Assembly (NCBI RefSeq): GCF_000382165.1
Contig: NZ_KB907705.1
Location: forward strand, 1 to 64,000
DNA length: 64,000 bases
Reading direction: 5' to 3'
Source of the DNA: Arsukibacterium perlucidum DSM 18276
GTDB taxonomy: Bacteria > Pseudomonadota > Gammaproteobacteria > Enterobacterales > Alteromonadaceae
Below the pieces are notes generated by a model that ran no database searches, was not told the DNA's origin, and saw nothing but the letters and a program-made list of their open reading frames with translations. The position numbers and the translations under genes are program-made. Below are positions 8,270 to 16,260 of the stretch, piece by piece (within the stretch, counting starts at the first letter, position 1; each line of letters opens with the position of its first letter).

Positions 8270-9964
8270 CTAGCCCTTAGTCACCCGGTTTACTTCGGCT
8301 AAACTGGTTACCCCGGCTGCGGCTTTAATTAGCCCCGACTGGCGCAAACTATTAATCCCTTCTTTTGCCGCCTGGGTGGCAATATCCAGCGAGTTACCAT
8401 CGGCCATAATAATATCGGCCATTTTAGCGCTTATTGGCATCACTTCGTAAATACCGACCCGGCCTTTATAACCATTGGTGCAGTGATCACACCCCACCGG
8501 TTTAAATATAGTAATGCTGCTTAACTGATCTTCGGTAAAGCCCTGGCGCAGTAATTCCTGTTCGGGAAGCTTCTCTGCTGCCTTACATTGCGGGCATAAA
8601 CGCCGGGCCAGGCGCTGGGCAATAATCAAACTTACCGAGCTTGCCACGTTATAGGCCGGTACGCCCATATTAAGTAAGCGGGTTAAGGTTTCGGGGGCCG
8701 AGTTAGTGTGCAGCGTAGATAATACCAGGTGGCCGGTTTGCGCCGCTTTAATCGCTATTTCGGCAGTTTCTAAATCCCGGATCTCACCTACCATTACTAC
8801 ATCAGGGTCTTGTCGTAAAAACGATTTCAGCGCTGTAGCAAAGGTAAGGCCAGCCCGTGGGTTTACCTGCACCTGGTTAATCCCGGTTAAGTTAATTTCT
8901 ACCGGATCTTCGGCGGTGGAAATATTAGTTTCGCTGGTATTAAGTATTGCCAGGCCGGTATACAGTGATACTGTTTTACCGCTACCAGTGGGGCCGGTTA
9001 CTAAAATCATGCCTTGCGGCTGGGCCAGTGCCGCTAAATAGCGCTGCTTCTGAATATCTTCATAGCCTAATACATCAATCCCCAGCATGGCGCTGTCGGA
9101 ATCGAGAATACGCATTACAATTTTTTCGCCCCATAAGGTCGGCAAGCTGCTTACCCGGAAGTCGATAGATTTTTTGGCAGAAAGTTTAAGTTTAATCCGG
9201 CCATCCTGTGGTACCCGTTTTTCGGCAATGTCGAGCCGCGACATTACCTTTAACCGCGCCGATAAACGACTGGCTAGCGCTACCGGTGGGTTGGCCACTT
9301 CGTTTAAAATGCCGTCGATGCGAAAGCGAATGCGGTACAGTTTTTCATAAGGTTCAAAGTGTAAATCCGAGGCGCCTTTGCGAATGGCATCCAGCAGCAT
9401 TTTATTAATAAAGGCAATAATTGGCTGGTCGTCTTTATCGGGCTGAACTCCGCTATTGTCTTCTTCTTCCTCGACAATGCCCATGGAACCTAAGTCCCAG
9501 TCGGCGGCATCGCCCGCCAGGTTAAAGCTGCTATCAAACAGTTTTTCTATTAACTTTTGCAGCTTATCAAATTCAACCACTACTACTTCGGCATTTAAGC
9601 CGGTATTAAATTCAAAATCTTCTATCGCTGCAATATTGGTTGGGTCAACTACTGCCAGGTACATAGTGCGGCCACGCTTCGACAGTGGCAGCATATCGTT
9701 TTTGCGTACCAGCTTTTCATTGCGTAAATCTTCCGGTACCGACTCCAGATCATAGTAATCGAGGTCAATACTGAGCGCCGAGCTTACCTGAGCCGCCAGT
9801 TCGGCCAGCCGGGCTGAGCCAATCAGTTTTTCATTAATTAACAGCTCGGGCAGGGTACGGTAATTGCCGCTTTTTTCGCTAATCGCTTTAGTGGCCTTAT
9901 CGCTATCGATAATACCTTGCTGCAGCAAGCGCTTTAATAAGGTGGAATTTGCATTAACCGCCAT
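8270..9964 (-). CDS. pilB: Type IV pilus extension ATPase PilB
   Basis: PilB is the hexameric cytoplasmic motor that drives pilin polymerisation. The 564-residue protein has an N-terminal MshEN-type domain (residues 10-140) and a GspE ATPase core. Visible motifs are Walker A GPTGSGKT near residue 325, the Walker B region [13 protein letters not shown], and the His box [10 protein letters not shown] zinc tetracysteine follows, with CPQC and then CDHC about 35 residues later. Length is normal. It lies between pilA and pilC, all on the minus strand. Confidence 0.96.
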   Translation of the reverse strand: MAVNANSTLLKRLLQQGIIDSDKATKAISEKSGNYRTLPELLINEKLIGSARLAELAAQVSSALSIDLDYYDLESVPEDLRNEKLVRKNDMLPLSKRGRTMYLAVVDPTNIAAIEDFEFNTGLNAEVVVVEFDKLQKLIEKLFDSSFNLAGDAADWDLGSMGIVEEEEDNSGVQPDKDDQPIIAFINKMLLDAIRKGASDLHFEPYEKLYRIRFRIDGILNEVANPPVALASRLSARLKVMSRLDIAEKRVPQDGRIKLKLSAKKSIDFRVSSLPTLWGEKIVMRILDSDSAMLGIDVLGYEDIQKQRYLAALAQPQGMILVTGPTGSGKTVSLYTGLAILNTSETNISTAEDPVEINLTGINQVQVNPRAGLTFATALKSFLRQDPDVVMVGEIRDLETAEIAIKAAQTGHLVLSTLHTNSAPETLTRLLNMGVPAYNVASSVSLIIAQRLARRLCPQCKAAEKLPEQELLRQGFTEDQLSSITIFKPVGCDHCTNGYKGRVGIYEVMPISAKMADIIMADGNSLDIATQAAKEGINSLRQSGLIKAAAGVTSLAEVNRVTKG

Positions 9965-10100
9965 ACCGCGTAGTTATCCTAAGATGCTATAAATTTTGCT
10001 TGAATCTGTTGATTATGCCAGCATTTAGCGGTTATTCAAGTTTATAGTGGGGATATGCATAATGAGTTAATCTTGTAGGTGTCTTGTGCAAGAGAAAATA

Positions 10101-10126
10101 AAAACCAGCAGTAAATGCTGGTTTTT
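10101..10126 (-). terminator. Rho-independent terminator of pilA
   Basis: A perfect 10-bp inverted repeat (AAAACCAGCA / TGCTGGTTTT) with a 5-base loop lies 30 bases downstream of the pilA stop. On the minus strand it is followed by a T-rich run. Its place between pilA and pilB suggests that pilA is transcribed as a separate, abundant transcript and that pilB needs its own promoter or read-through. Confidence 0.85.
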
Positions 10127-10156
10127 CATGTAAATAATTATGTCGAAGCTTTTAGC

Positions 10157-10600
10157 TTATGAGCGGCATTCAGCTGGACGATATTTTTGTATCAGAGAGC
10201 CTGTATCACATGCCCATGTAATAGTGTTAGGTGGGATAGTACCTGATACTAAAGCGGCGCCTCCAGATTGTGGAACGAAAATTAAAGTACCATTACCAGC
10301 TGTTGTACCATAAGTTACAGTAATTTGACCGTTACCACCGTCCACTGCAACAGAAGTTACGTTATCAGTCCCGGTTGGTGCCGAAAAGCCTAAGTTTAAT
10401 GCAGAACCGTTAGCGGCGTTCTCGGCTACTAAAGATTTTGCTGACGCTGCTGCAACTAAACCTTCGCTTACGCGAGCACGAACCGTGTAGTCTTGATAAG
10501 CAGGCAATGCTACTGCTGCTAAAATACCGATAATCGCTACCACGATCATTAATTCAATCAAGGTAAAACCTTGTTGTTTGGCACGTTGTAAATTAATCAT
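10157..10600 (-). CDS. pilA: Major type IV pilin PilA
   Basis: The precursor has a short charged leader ([11 protein letters not shown]), cleaved by PilD before Phe, then the hydrophobic helix [20 protein letters not shown] with the conserved Glu at mature position 5. The C-terminal domain has a two-cysteine loop (WACDTG ... PAEC) near residues 130-145, the usual disulfide region. At 147 residues it is a normal type IVa pilin. A strong AGGAG ribosome site lies 8 bases before the ATG, and a strong terminator follows. No pilin-like assembly-priming minor pilins are nearby. Confidence 0.95.
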   Translation of the reverse strand: MINLQRAKQQGFTLIELMIVVAIIGILAAVALPAYQDYTVRARVSEGLVAAASAKSLVAENAANGSALNLGFSAPTGTDNVTSVAVDGGNGQITVTYGTTAGNGTLIFVPQSGGAALVSGTIPPNTITWACDTGSLIQKYRPAECRS

Positions 10601-11046
10601 TGTTACATCTCCTGAGGATTTATTTAGCCGTTGGGCTACTGTCTATTTTGGTTATTTTTCGAAGTAGCGCAAGCTAATTGTTAATAAATGCATGAAAAAT
10701 ATCTAAGCCATTATCAATATTAGAAAAATAAATTTTTGACGGCGCTTGTTAGCGTTATTTTTTATAGTACAAAGGTATTAGTTTTAGGTTCAAATTTGGG
10801 AAAAACCCCAAAATTTAACCGCAGGATCCTGTGGATTGATCGTAGCGCCCACCTAAGAACCGGCAAATTTCAGCCAGAGCTGATAATCAGAACACGCCAT
10901 AAAACCCGGCCATTTTCTGTAATAAATTGGGTCAGAACACAGTGAACTTATAAAGGGGGTAAAGCACAAATCCCCCTGTGGTCCCCCTTTATTAAAGTGG
11001 GACGGGTAGTGAGAAATTCTGCGGCCGGGTTTTTTTGTCAGGGAGC
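10601..11046. other. 446-base gap between pilA and the RelBE-type pair
   Basis: No credible gene is present. The pilA promoter must lie at its left side. The right part holds copy 1 of a palindromic repeat (10968-11006). That copy is bracketed by a long-range inverted pair, AAAACCCGGCC at 10901-10911 and GGCCGGGTTTT at 11023-11033. The frames in this stretch show no family resemblance. Confidence 0.6.
10968..11006. repeat. Interspersed palindromic repeat, copy 1
   Basis: The sequence runs AAATCCCCCTGTGG, then TCCCCCTTTATTAAAGTGGGACGGG split across the centre. GTCCCCCTT and AAGTGGGAC form an imperfect hairpin. The same unit recurs at 11696-11736 and 13313-13355, always between toxin-antitoxin cassettes, which marks it as a mobile or recombination-prone short repeat. 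Confidence 0.8.
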
Positions 11047-11322
11047 TTAGGGCCACTGTTGAGCTGCGTGCAATATTCTTAAAATTAAAACTTCAGTATC
11101 AGATGCTGTATAAATAACAATGTAGTTTGGATGAACGACCATCTCGCGGGTGCCTTCTACTCTGCCGCTGCGGTATAGCTCAGGTTGTGTTGCCAGCATT
11201 AGCGTTTTTGTTTCAATCAGATCTTTAAGCTGTTGAGCGGCTGAAATATTATCGTCAGCAATAAATTCGACAATAGCGAGCAGGTCTGCTTTTGCGGCTG
11301 GTTTCCAGCTAAGCGTCCGCAT
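11047..11322 (-). CDS. RelE/ParE-family toxin
   Basis: This 91-residue protein has the RelE/ParE layout. An N-terminal helix pair (WKPAAKADLLAIVEFIADDN) is followed by a linker with LATQPELYRSGRVEGTREMVVHPNYIVIY and a C-terminal strand VLILRILHAAQQWP. ParE members poison gyrase and RelE members cut ribosome-bound mRNA; the RSGRVEGTRE and ILHAAQQWP pattern is closer to ParE/RelE-like stabilisation toxins, but the target cannot be told from sequence alone. It overlaps the upstream antitoxin by 14 bases. Confidence 0.85.
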   Translation of the reverse strand: MRTLSWKPAAKADLLAIVEFIADDNISAAQQLKDLIETKTLMLATQPELYRSGRVEGTREMVVHPNYIVIYTASDTEVLILRILHAAQQWP

Positions 11323-11602
11323 TTCGTTTGCGATCTATTAATAGCTGAATGTCACTCATTACCTCTGCGTGGGGTAACCCCTCTGCAGGATCATTCAAAG
11401 CTTCATGCACTTTGGCTTTAAACCAAGCATCATATGCACTTGCATCAGCGACCAGGCCAGCAGGTAAACCACCTTCTTTTGAGATACGAGTGAGTAAAAT
11501 ACGAACCGCATCTGACACTGTTAAACCAACATCTGCCAGCTTTGCCGCGGCATCTGCTTTTAATTCGTTGTCTACCCGGACGTGTAACATTGAAGTCGCC
11601 AT
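11309..11602 (-). CDS. RelB/DinJ-family antitoxin
   Basis: The protein has 97 residues. The N-terminal ribbon-helix-helix (MLHVRVDNELKADAAAKLAD, then VGLTVSDAVRILLTRIS) is typical of RelB/DinJ antitoxins. The C-terminal part should wrap the toxin. I chose the ATG at 11602 because AGGTG lies 6 bases upstream; a GTG three codons earlier is less likely. Its stop region overlaps the toxin start by 14 bases, the usual antitoxin-toxin coupling. The pair probably represses its own promoter, which should lie at about 11610-11680. Confidence 0.85.
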   Translation of the reverse strand: MATSMLHVRVDNELKADAAAKLADVGLTVSDAVRILLTRISKEGGLPAGLVADASAYDAWFKAKVHEALNDPAEGLPHAEVMSDIQLLIDRKRNADA

Positions 11603-11695
11603 TATTCGCACCTACATTGTTTTATAACATTACCCGGCAAGTTTGTATCTCAATTGAGATTTTGTCAAATCAGAGTATAAATTTGGGTTGGAGCT

Positions 11696-11736
11696 AATCC
11701 CCCTGTAGTTCTCGTTTACTAAAGTGGGACGGGTTA
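11696..11736. repeat. Interspersed palindromic repeat, copy 2
   Basis: AATCCCCCTGTAGTTCTCG followed by TTTACTAAAGTGGGACGGGTT. The right arm is identical to copy 3, and the left arm has diverged (TTCTCG in place of TCCCCC), so the hairpin is weakened. It lies between the RelBE-type pair and the nucleotidyltransferase cassette. Confidence 0.75.
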
Positions 11737-11782
11737 GTTTTCAAAGAGGGGGGATACTTGGTGATGGTGGCGACTCGGCAGT

Positions 11783-12026
11783 TTAAATTAGCTTGCGGTC
11801 GGTAAGTGTTGTAGTAAGCGCAGTGGCAAATTCTAGTAGCAGTGGCATAAAGTGGTGCGCACTGTTAACTGCTTCGGCCAGGATGGTTGGATCTTTCTAA
11901 CGTAGCCAACAGCCGGGCATCAAGGGGTTGACTGAAAAGCCTGCTGGTAGTTTGCTGTAAGTACTTACTTTCTTTGCCAATCACTCTTACCAGAAATTGC
12001 AAACGCAGGGTGTTGTCATTTGTCAT
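11783..12026 (-). pseudogene. Frameshifted partner of the nucleotidyltransferase (HEPN-like?)
   Basis: An ATG at 12026 forms an ATGA overlap with the upstream nucleotidyltransferase stop. Translation begins MTNDNTLRLQFLVRVIGKES and runs to LDARLLATLE, then leaves frame near 11896. Skipping one base restores DPTILAEAVNSAHHFMPLLL and a stop at 11783. The length over the whole stretch is one more than a multiple of three, consistent with a single inserted base. Nucleotidyltransferase genes of this type are usually followed by a HEPN-type partner. The family call is by context and by weak similarity to such proteins, and the gene also looks shortened. Confidence 0.5.
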
Positions 12027-12319
12027 AGCGTGATGCCCCGGGCAGCGATAGCGTGAATTGGGGTGGCTGTGAGGTTAGGAGCACTAACAATGACATCTAT
12101 TTTTTGCAAACCCAAAGCCCGCATTAACCTTGCCTCCAGGGTAGCGCTGGCCATTACGGCATCTGTTACCGGATGCGATAGTTCTACCAGCAGGTCTATA
12201 TCGCCGCCACGACCATCGTCGTCGGTTCGGGAGCCAAATAATTTAACACAAGCAGCCGGACCAAAAATCTCTTTGGTTATCGCTGATATGGTATCTGCCT
12301 GTTGTTGACTAAGACGCAT
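12023..12319 (-). CDS. MNT-type minimal nucleotidyltransferase
   Basis: This 98-residue protein has the DNA polymerase beta-like nucleotidyltransferase signature: VKLFGSRTDDDGRGGDIDLL at about residues 25-44 gives GSx10DxD, the metal-binding motif. MNT proteins pair with HEPN RNases in type VII toxin-antitoxin systems, where the MNT neutralises the HEPN by AMPylation. Here the downstream partner frame starts by ATGA overlap but is frameshifted, so this copy may be an orphan. I place the start at MRLSQQQADTIS. The role is inference from the family. Confidence 0.75.
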   Translation of the reverse strand: MRLSQQQADTISAITKEIFGPAACVKLFGSRTDDDGRGGDIDLLVELSHPVTDAVMASATLEARLMRALGLQKIDVIVSAPNLTATPIHAIAARGITL

Positions 12320-12408
12320 AAAATAGCTGCCTGTTGTAACTTTTGCTTAATGAACGGGTTAACTAAAAAAGAGTGTAGCAAAGCCGGGCTTTTAAGCACA
12401 GGTTTCTT

Positions 12409-12516
12409 ACTCATCATACTTATGGGCGCTAAACAGCTGTTGGGCGGCCAGCCAGACATCGCCGACTTCGCCGGTGCCTACCGTATGCTGGTTTACTTTT
12501 AAAACCGGTGCGATTT
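12409..12516 (-). pseudogene. Duplicated 3' fragment of dat
   Basis: These 108 bases match 13406-13513, the last 36 codons of dat, with about four mismatches and no gap (offset 997). The fragment keeps the dat reading direction and stop region but has no start and no upstream dat sequence. It lies between the nucleotidyltransferase cassette and the PIN cassette. Confidence 0.88.
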
Positions 12517-12546
12517 TATTAGACCACTACAGACGGCTTAGTTTCT

Positions 12547-12563
12547 CCTCCTTGGCAAGGAGG
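12547..12563. repeat. Short perfect palindrome before the PIN cassette
   Basis: CCTCCTTG-G-CAAGGAGG forms an 8-bp perfect stem with a single central base. It is followed by a G-rich run (GGTTGGGGG). It resembles the common interspersed CCTCCTT/AAGGAGG repeats of bacterial intergenic regions. Except for the dat fragment and this palindrome, the 333-base gap from 12320 to 12652 holds only the PIN promoter. Confidence 0.55.
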
Positions 12564-12596
12564 GGTTGGGGGAAATCGGTGTTAGTTGTTATCAAT

Positions 12597-12624
12597 TTGC
12601 ATGTTATTTGGTATCGTCTATAAT
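12597..12624 (+). promoter_or_regulatory. Sigma70 promoter of the PIN/antitoxin pair
   Basis: TTGCAT at 12597-12602 and a perfect TATAAT at 12619-12624 are separated by 16 bases. The predicted start is near 12631, about 20 bases before the ATG of the PIN gene, which leaves a very short leader. Confidence 0.6.
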
Positions 12625-12652
12625 ACCAGTAAACGTAAGCACGCCCTCAACT

Positions 12653-13075
12653 ATGCATAAAATTGTGATTGATACCAATATCCTGGTGGCGGCCCTTCGT
12701 TCAAAGCAAGGGGCTTCTTATAAACTGTTATCAGAGCTAACCAAGGGCTGGTTTAAGCCCGCTGTATCAGTACCTTTGTTTTTAGAATATGAAGCCGTGT
12801 TAAAACGACCTGGTTTGATCCCAAACCTTACGGCAGTAGATATTGATAACATACTTAATTATATGCTGAGCAGGGCAACCTTACTCCAGATTTTTTATTT
12901 ATGGCGCCCTTGCCTGAAAGACCCGCAGGACGATATGGTGTTGGAGCTTGCGGTACAATCACAAAGCCGGTTTATTGTTACGTTTAATATAAAAGACTTC
13001 AGAAAAAGTGAGCTGTTTGGCATTACAGCGATAACGCCGCAACAGTTTTTAGCCCTTAACAGGAGTGAAATATGA
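12653..13075 (+). CDS. PIN-domain toxin (PIN_3 type)
   Basis: The 140-residue protein begins MHKIVIDTNILVAALRSKQG, with the first PIN acidic residue in VIDTN. Later acidic positions are EYEAVL near residue 40 and the PQDDMVLELAVQS block near 95-105, then IVTFNIKDF. This is the pattern of the 'putative toxin component, PIN family' group. PIN domains are Mg2+-dependent RNases. The frame opens 29 codons earlier, but the start at 12653 fits the family and the promoter. It overlaps the downstream antitoxin by ATGA, so here the toxin comes first, the reverse of most VapBC pairs. Confidence 0.87.
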   Translation: MHKIVIDTNILVAALRSKQGASYKLLSELTKGWFKPAVSVPLFLEYEAVLKRPGLIPNLTAVDIDNILNYMLSRATLLQIFYLWRPCLKDPQDDMVLELAVQSQSRFIVTFNIKDFRKSELFGITAITPQQFLALNRSEI

Positions 13076-13311
13076 GTACGCTTAGTTTACGCTTGCCTGA
13101 CTCCTTGCATCAACAGGTGAAGGCGCTGGCCAAAAAAGACGGTGTCTCTATTAATCAGTTTGTCTCTTCTGCTGTTGCAGAGAAAATGACCGCATTACTA
13201 ACGGAGGAGTATTTGTTAGCGCGGCAGCAGCAAGGAAACGAGCGGGCATTTTTGCAGGCTATGGATAAGGTAGCTGAAACCGAGCCTGCAAAATATGACA
13301 GAGTAAAATAG
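13072..13311 (+). CDS. Ribbon-helix-helix antitoxin (HicB/CopG-like)
   Basis: This 79-residue protein starts MSTLSLRLPDSLHQQVKALA and continues KKDGVSINQFVSSAVAEKM, a classic ribbon-helix-helix for operator binding. The C-terminal 35 residues are charged and should contact the toxin. The ATG overlaps the PIN stop, so translation is coupled. PIN-first operons with an RHH partner are known in this PIN family. It probably autoregulates the promoter at 12597-12624. Confidence 0.8.
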   Translation: MSTLSLRLPDSLHQQVKALAKKDGVSINQFVSSAVAEKMTALLTEEYLLARQQQGNERAFLQAMDKVAETEPAKYDRVK

Positions 13312-13312
13312 C

Positions 13313-13355
13313 AAATCCCCCTGTGGTCCCCCTTTACTAAAGTGGGACGGGTTAG
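13313..13355. repeat. Interspersed palindromic repeat, copy 3
   Basis: AAATCCCCCTGTGGTCCCCC then TTTACTAAAGTGGGACGGGTTAG. It differs from copy 1 by about two bases in the shared part and shares the right flank GGGTTAGTTT with copy 2. It begins just after the antitoxin stop and closes the cassette region on the dat side. Confidence 0.8.
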
Positions 13356-13403
13356 TTTCCCGTCTTTAACAAAGAGAGGCAGGGCGAAGGAGTGAGAGAC
13401 AGG

Positions 13404-14270
13404 TCACTCATCATACTTATAGGCGCTAAACAGCTGTTGCGCGGCCAGCCAGACATCGCCGACTTCGCCGGTGCCTACGGTATGCTCGTTTACTTTTAAA
13501 ACCGGTGCGATTTCTTTGCTGGAGCTGGTAAGCCAGATTTCATCAGCGGCGAACACTTCCTGCTCAGAAATATCGCGTTCTTCTATCCGCATATTGCTGT
13601 GCTTGCGCAAAATGTTCAGCAGTAATAAGCGGGTGATACCGGGTAACAGCTTATTGCTAAGCGGCGGGGTGGCGATAACGCCGTCTTTTATCACAAACAC
13701 ATTTACGGCAGCGCCCTCGGTTAAATTGCCGTCTTTATCAAACAGCAGAATTTCCTGGGCGCCACTGGCGTAGCCTTGCTGATAATGCAGCACATTACCG
13801 AGCAACGAGGTAGATTTAATATGGCAGCGCTGCCAGCGTAAATCCTGGCCGGTTACCACGTTATACGTAGTGGCTTTGCTTTTATCGGCCAGCGGTTCGG
13901 CGGCGATTGGGAAAGCGTAGGCAAACACGGTAGCTTTGATATTGGCCGGAAAGGCATGGTTGCGTTTGGTGTCGGTGCCGCGACTTACCTGAATATAAAC
14001 TGCCTGATTGTCGCCATTAGTAGCATGGTTGTCAGTAAGCAGGCGCTGACAAATGGCTTGCCAGTCGGCCAGGTTCAGGCCCGGATCGATAGACAGCTGG
14101 GCTAAGCCATCCTGCATGCGGGCGATATGCGGCTTAAAGCCGACAAAGCGGCCATTATAGCTGGGGATAACTTCGTAAATGCCGTCGCCGAATAAAAAAC
14201 CGCGATCCATTGGCGAGATTTTCGCTTCGCTGGCCGGTATAAAATCACCATTTAAATACACTATGCTCAT
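13404..14270 (-). CDS. dat: D-amino-acid transaminase (class IV, PLP)
   Basis: This 288-residue fold-type IV aminotransferase interconverts D-alanine and D-glutamate using PLP. The catalytic lysine is K152 in RCHIKSTSLLGNV, matching the DIKSLNLLGNV of Bacillus D-amino-acid transaminase. MDRGFLFGDGIYEV (21-34) and NLTEGAAVNVFV are further family motifs. A branched-chain or aminodeoxychorismate-lyase role is possible for class IV members, but the neighbouring D-glutamate cyclase favours D-Glu/D-Ala. It lies 183 bases downstream of that cyclase on the same strand. Its last 36 codons are duplicated at 12409-12516. Confidence 0.88.
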   Translation of the reverse strand: MSIVYLNGDFIPASEAKISPMDRGFLFGDGIYEVIPSYNGRFVGFKPHIARMQDGLAQLSIDPGLNLADWQAICQRLLTDNHATNGDNQAVYIQVSRGTDTKRNHAFPANIKATVFAYAFPIAAEPLADKSKATTYNVVTGQDLRWQRCHIKSTSLLGNVLHYQQGYASGAQEILLFDKDGNLTEGAAVNVFVIKDGVIATPPLSNKLLPGITRLLLLNILRKHSNMRIEERDISEQEVFAADEIWLTSSSKEIAPVLKVNEHTVGTGEVGDVWLAAQQLFSAYKYDE

Positions 14271-14339
14271 GCTGTTCTCACTTTAAAAACGGTTTTTTGG
14301 AACCTGATATAAACTATTTAAAACGAATCGATTTGCCCT

Positions 14340-14453
14340 AAGCCAACCGTTGAAGCCCTGGACGGGCGGAAACGAGCCTACAGGGACGTATTTACGGCGT
14401 GTTGGCGTGGGCAACTCGATTTGGTTTTACCACGAAACTTTTACCACTCAAGT
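14340..14453. repeat. Possible interspersed repeat between dat and the D-Glu cyclase
   Basis: The 183-base gap contains GGACGGGCGG AAACGAGCCT ACAGGGACG and then TATTTACGGCGTGTT. The part GAGCCTACAGGGACGTATT resembles GAGCCTGAAAGGGCACAGGG in the MITE-like element at 40060-40154. I recall similar short units as dispersed repeats in related gammaproteobacteria, but this window has no full second copy. Confidence 0.35.
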
Positions 14454-15287
14454 TCACAACAACTCGCGTAATTCACTAATCAGTTGCTCGCCCTCGGTAT
14501 GCGCCAGGCCATCTTCGGTTAAGGTATTTAACCGGGTTACGCCATCGACACTGCCGTGGGCTGATAAAAATTGCAAAATGGCCAAAGGGTTAGCGTCTGC
14601 CAGTAAGTTGCGGCCCTGCAGTACTGACACCATGGCAATAATACCCCAGGCTGCCCAGTTAGACACGTCGGCTACCACCAGTTCGTCGCATTCCGTGATT
14701 GCCGGGGTAATATTTAGCTGGCCCAGAAACTTTGCCATATTGCCCATGCCAATTTCGTTGCCGCCATCGCCAATACCAATAGTGGGGCAGCTGGCCAGGC
14801 TTAAAAAATGGTCGAAACTGGCGCAGCGTTCGGTAATATCTTCGCCGCGCATATTGGCGTAGCGGCCGTCGGCAGTAAAACCGGGCCGTTCAATCGAAAT
14901 AATTAACTGCGGTTGCAGCTGTGCCAGCGCAGCCGCCGCAATAGCCGGCAGGTTTTGCTGCTGATTAACGCTAATTTGATAAGTGCGATAACGGCTGGCC
15001 AGCACGCTGCATAACGGATTGCCACTCACCAGCACCGGTTTAGCCCCCAGTTGCTGTAGCAGTTGATACAGGGCAATAGCGCCAACCGGGCCGTCGGTTT
15101 CAAAGGTGTCGAGTACCGGAAAGCCGGTGCCAATTAATACTGTGCCCTGGCATTGGTTAATCAGCCGGGCCGCGCGCAATATATAACCGGGTTGCAGCTG
15201 TTGCTGTAACAGCTGCATACCGCGTAAATTGCGGGCTACTAATAAGTGCTCAATTTGCTGGCTAACCAGTAGCAAATCAGTTGTCAT
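14454..15287 (-). CDS. D-glutamate cyclase (DUF4392 family)
   Basis: The 277-residue protein matches the DUF4392 domain, which is the C-terminal half of mammalian D-glutamate cyclase (DGLUCY). That enzyme converts D-glutamate to 5-oxo-D-proline. Recognisable blocks are GTGFPVLDTFETDGPVGAIA near residues 52-72, a Gly-rich GIGDGGNEIGMGNM near 170-184, and ADVSNWAAWGI near 205. The last Gly-rich block probably binds substrate or metal. Its start overlaps the pxpC stop by 11 bases, so it is the fourth gene of the pxpABC operon. The pathway role is inferred from this linkage. Confidence 0.82.
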   Translation of the reverse strand: MTTDLLLVSQQIEHLLVARNLRGMQLLQQQLQPGYILRAARLINQCQGTVLIGTGFPVLDTFETDGPVGAIALYQLLQQLGAKPVLVSGNPLCSVLASRYRTYQISVNQQQNLPAIAAAALAQLQPQLIISIERPGFTADGRYANMRGEDITERCASFDHFLSLASCPTIGIGDGGNEIGMGNMAKFLGQLNITPAITECDELVVADVSNWAAWGIIAMVSVLQGRNLLADANPLAILQFLSAHGSVDGVTRLNTLTEDGLAHTEGEQLISELRELL

Positions 15288-16260
15288 CTGCTGTTCCGTC
15301 CGGGTTTTTAATGCTAGCCATACTTAATAACAACCGCTGATAGCGGGCCTGTGCCAGCAACAGGGCATTATGCGCCTGCTGTGGGTCGGTTTTAACAAAC
15401 TGTAATTGGGTGCCGGCCGGCGCCTGGGCCAGCAGCCAGCAATCAAGTGACAGCACGCTGCCTATTTTTGGATAGCCGCCGAGTGTTTGCCGGTCGTTTA
15501 ACAGCACTATTGGCTGGCCGTCTGGTGGAATTTGCACTGCACCATAGCAAATACCTTCTGATAACAGGCTGGTGCTGCTGCAACTGATAGCCGGGCCGCT
15601 GAGTTTAACGCCCATCCGGTCGGCCTTAGGGGTAACGGTATAGGTATTAAGATAAAAGCGCTGGCGCTCAACACTGCTGAACAGCTGGTGCTGATAGCCT
15701 TCAACCAGCCGCAGGCTAAGGCCGTTGCTAAAATCAAAGTTTGGTTGCATAGCCGCAGCTAATTGGCGGGTTGGCAATGTTGCAGTGGCTGTCAGCGGTA
15801 GCTTATCACCCGCCTGCAACTTAGCGCCGTTCTGGTTAAGGCCACCGATCCCTTCGCGCATTACCGTGGCACTGCTGCCAAACTGCGGGGTAATATTAAA
15901 GCCACCGGCCACCGCAAGATAAGCCCGCAGGCCCTGGCTTACCATACCAAGCTCGATAATATCGCCGCTCTTTACGCTGTGGCTTTGCCACATGGCTTTG
16001 GCTGTGCCATTAACAGTCAGGGTTAAGCTGGCGCCGGTAACACAGAGGGTAGTGTTACATTGAGCCTGCAGTTGCAGGCCACCAATGCTGCATTCAATAA
16101 AGCTGGCGTTGCTGCTATTGCCTAACAGCGCGTTCGCCCAGCGTGCCGAGCCGGCATCGAGCGGGCCGCCGTTGGTTAAGCCCAGCTGGCTCTGGCCGAA
16201 CCGGCCGGCATCCTGAATAAGGCTGAGTACCCCGGGGTTAAGCACTGCAAAATGGCTCAT
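15277..16260 (-). CDS. pxpC: 5-oxoprolinase subunit PxpC
   Basis: The 327-residue protein belongs to the KipA / carboxyltransferase subdomain C/D family. PxpA, PxpB and PxpC together hydrolyse 5-oxoproline to glutamate using ATP. Visible family motifs are VLNPGVLSLIQDAGRFGQ at residues 5-22, GLTNGGPLDAGSARWAN, and LSEGICYGAVQIPPDGQPIV in the C-terminal half. It starts within an ATGA overlap with pxpB and its end overlaps the D-Glu cyclase start. Length is normal for a free-standing KipA. Confidence 0.92.
   Translation of the reverse strand: MSHFAVLNPGVLSLIQDAGRFGQSQLGLTNGGPLDAGSARWANALLGNSSNASFIECSIGGLQLQAQCNTTLCVTGASLTLTVNGTAKAMWQSHSVKSGDIIELGMVSQGLRAYLAVAGGFNITPQFGSSATVMREGIGGLNQNGAKLQAGDKLPLTATATLPTRQLAAAMQPNFDFSNGLSLRLVEGYQHQLFSSVERQRFYLNTYTVTPKADRMGVKLSGPAISCSSTSLLSEGICYGAVQIPPDGQPIVLLNDRQTLGGYPKIGSVLSLDCWLLAQAPAGTQLQFVKTDPQQAHNALLLAQARYQRLLLSMASIKNPDGTADDN

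Noticed and set aside
10901-11033. Insertion element bounded by AAAACCCGGCC and GGCCGGGTTTT
   Set aside because: The 11-base arms are the only signal; no target duplication or second copy is seen. The arms may be a terminator remnant.
10968-13355. Integron cassette array with attC sites
   Set aside because: The shared repeats lack matching RYYYAAC and GTTRRRY core sites, no integrase is nearby, and the cassettes lie on both strands.
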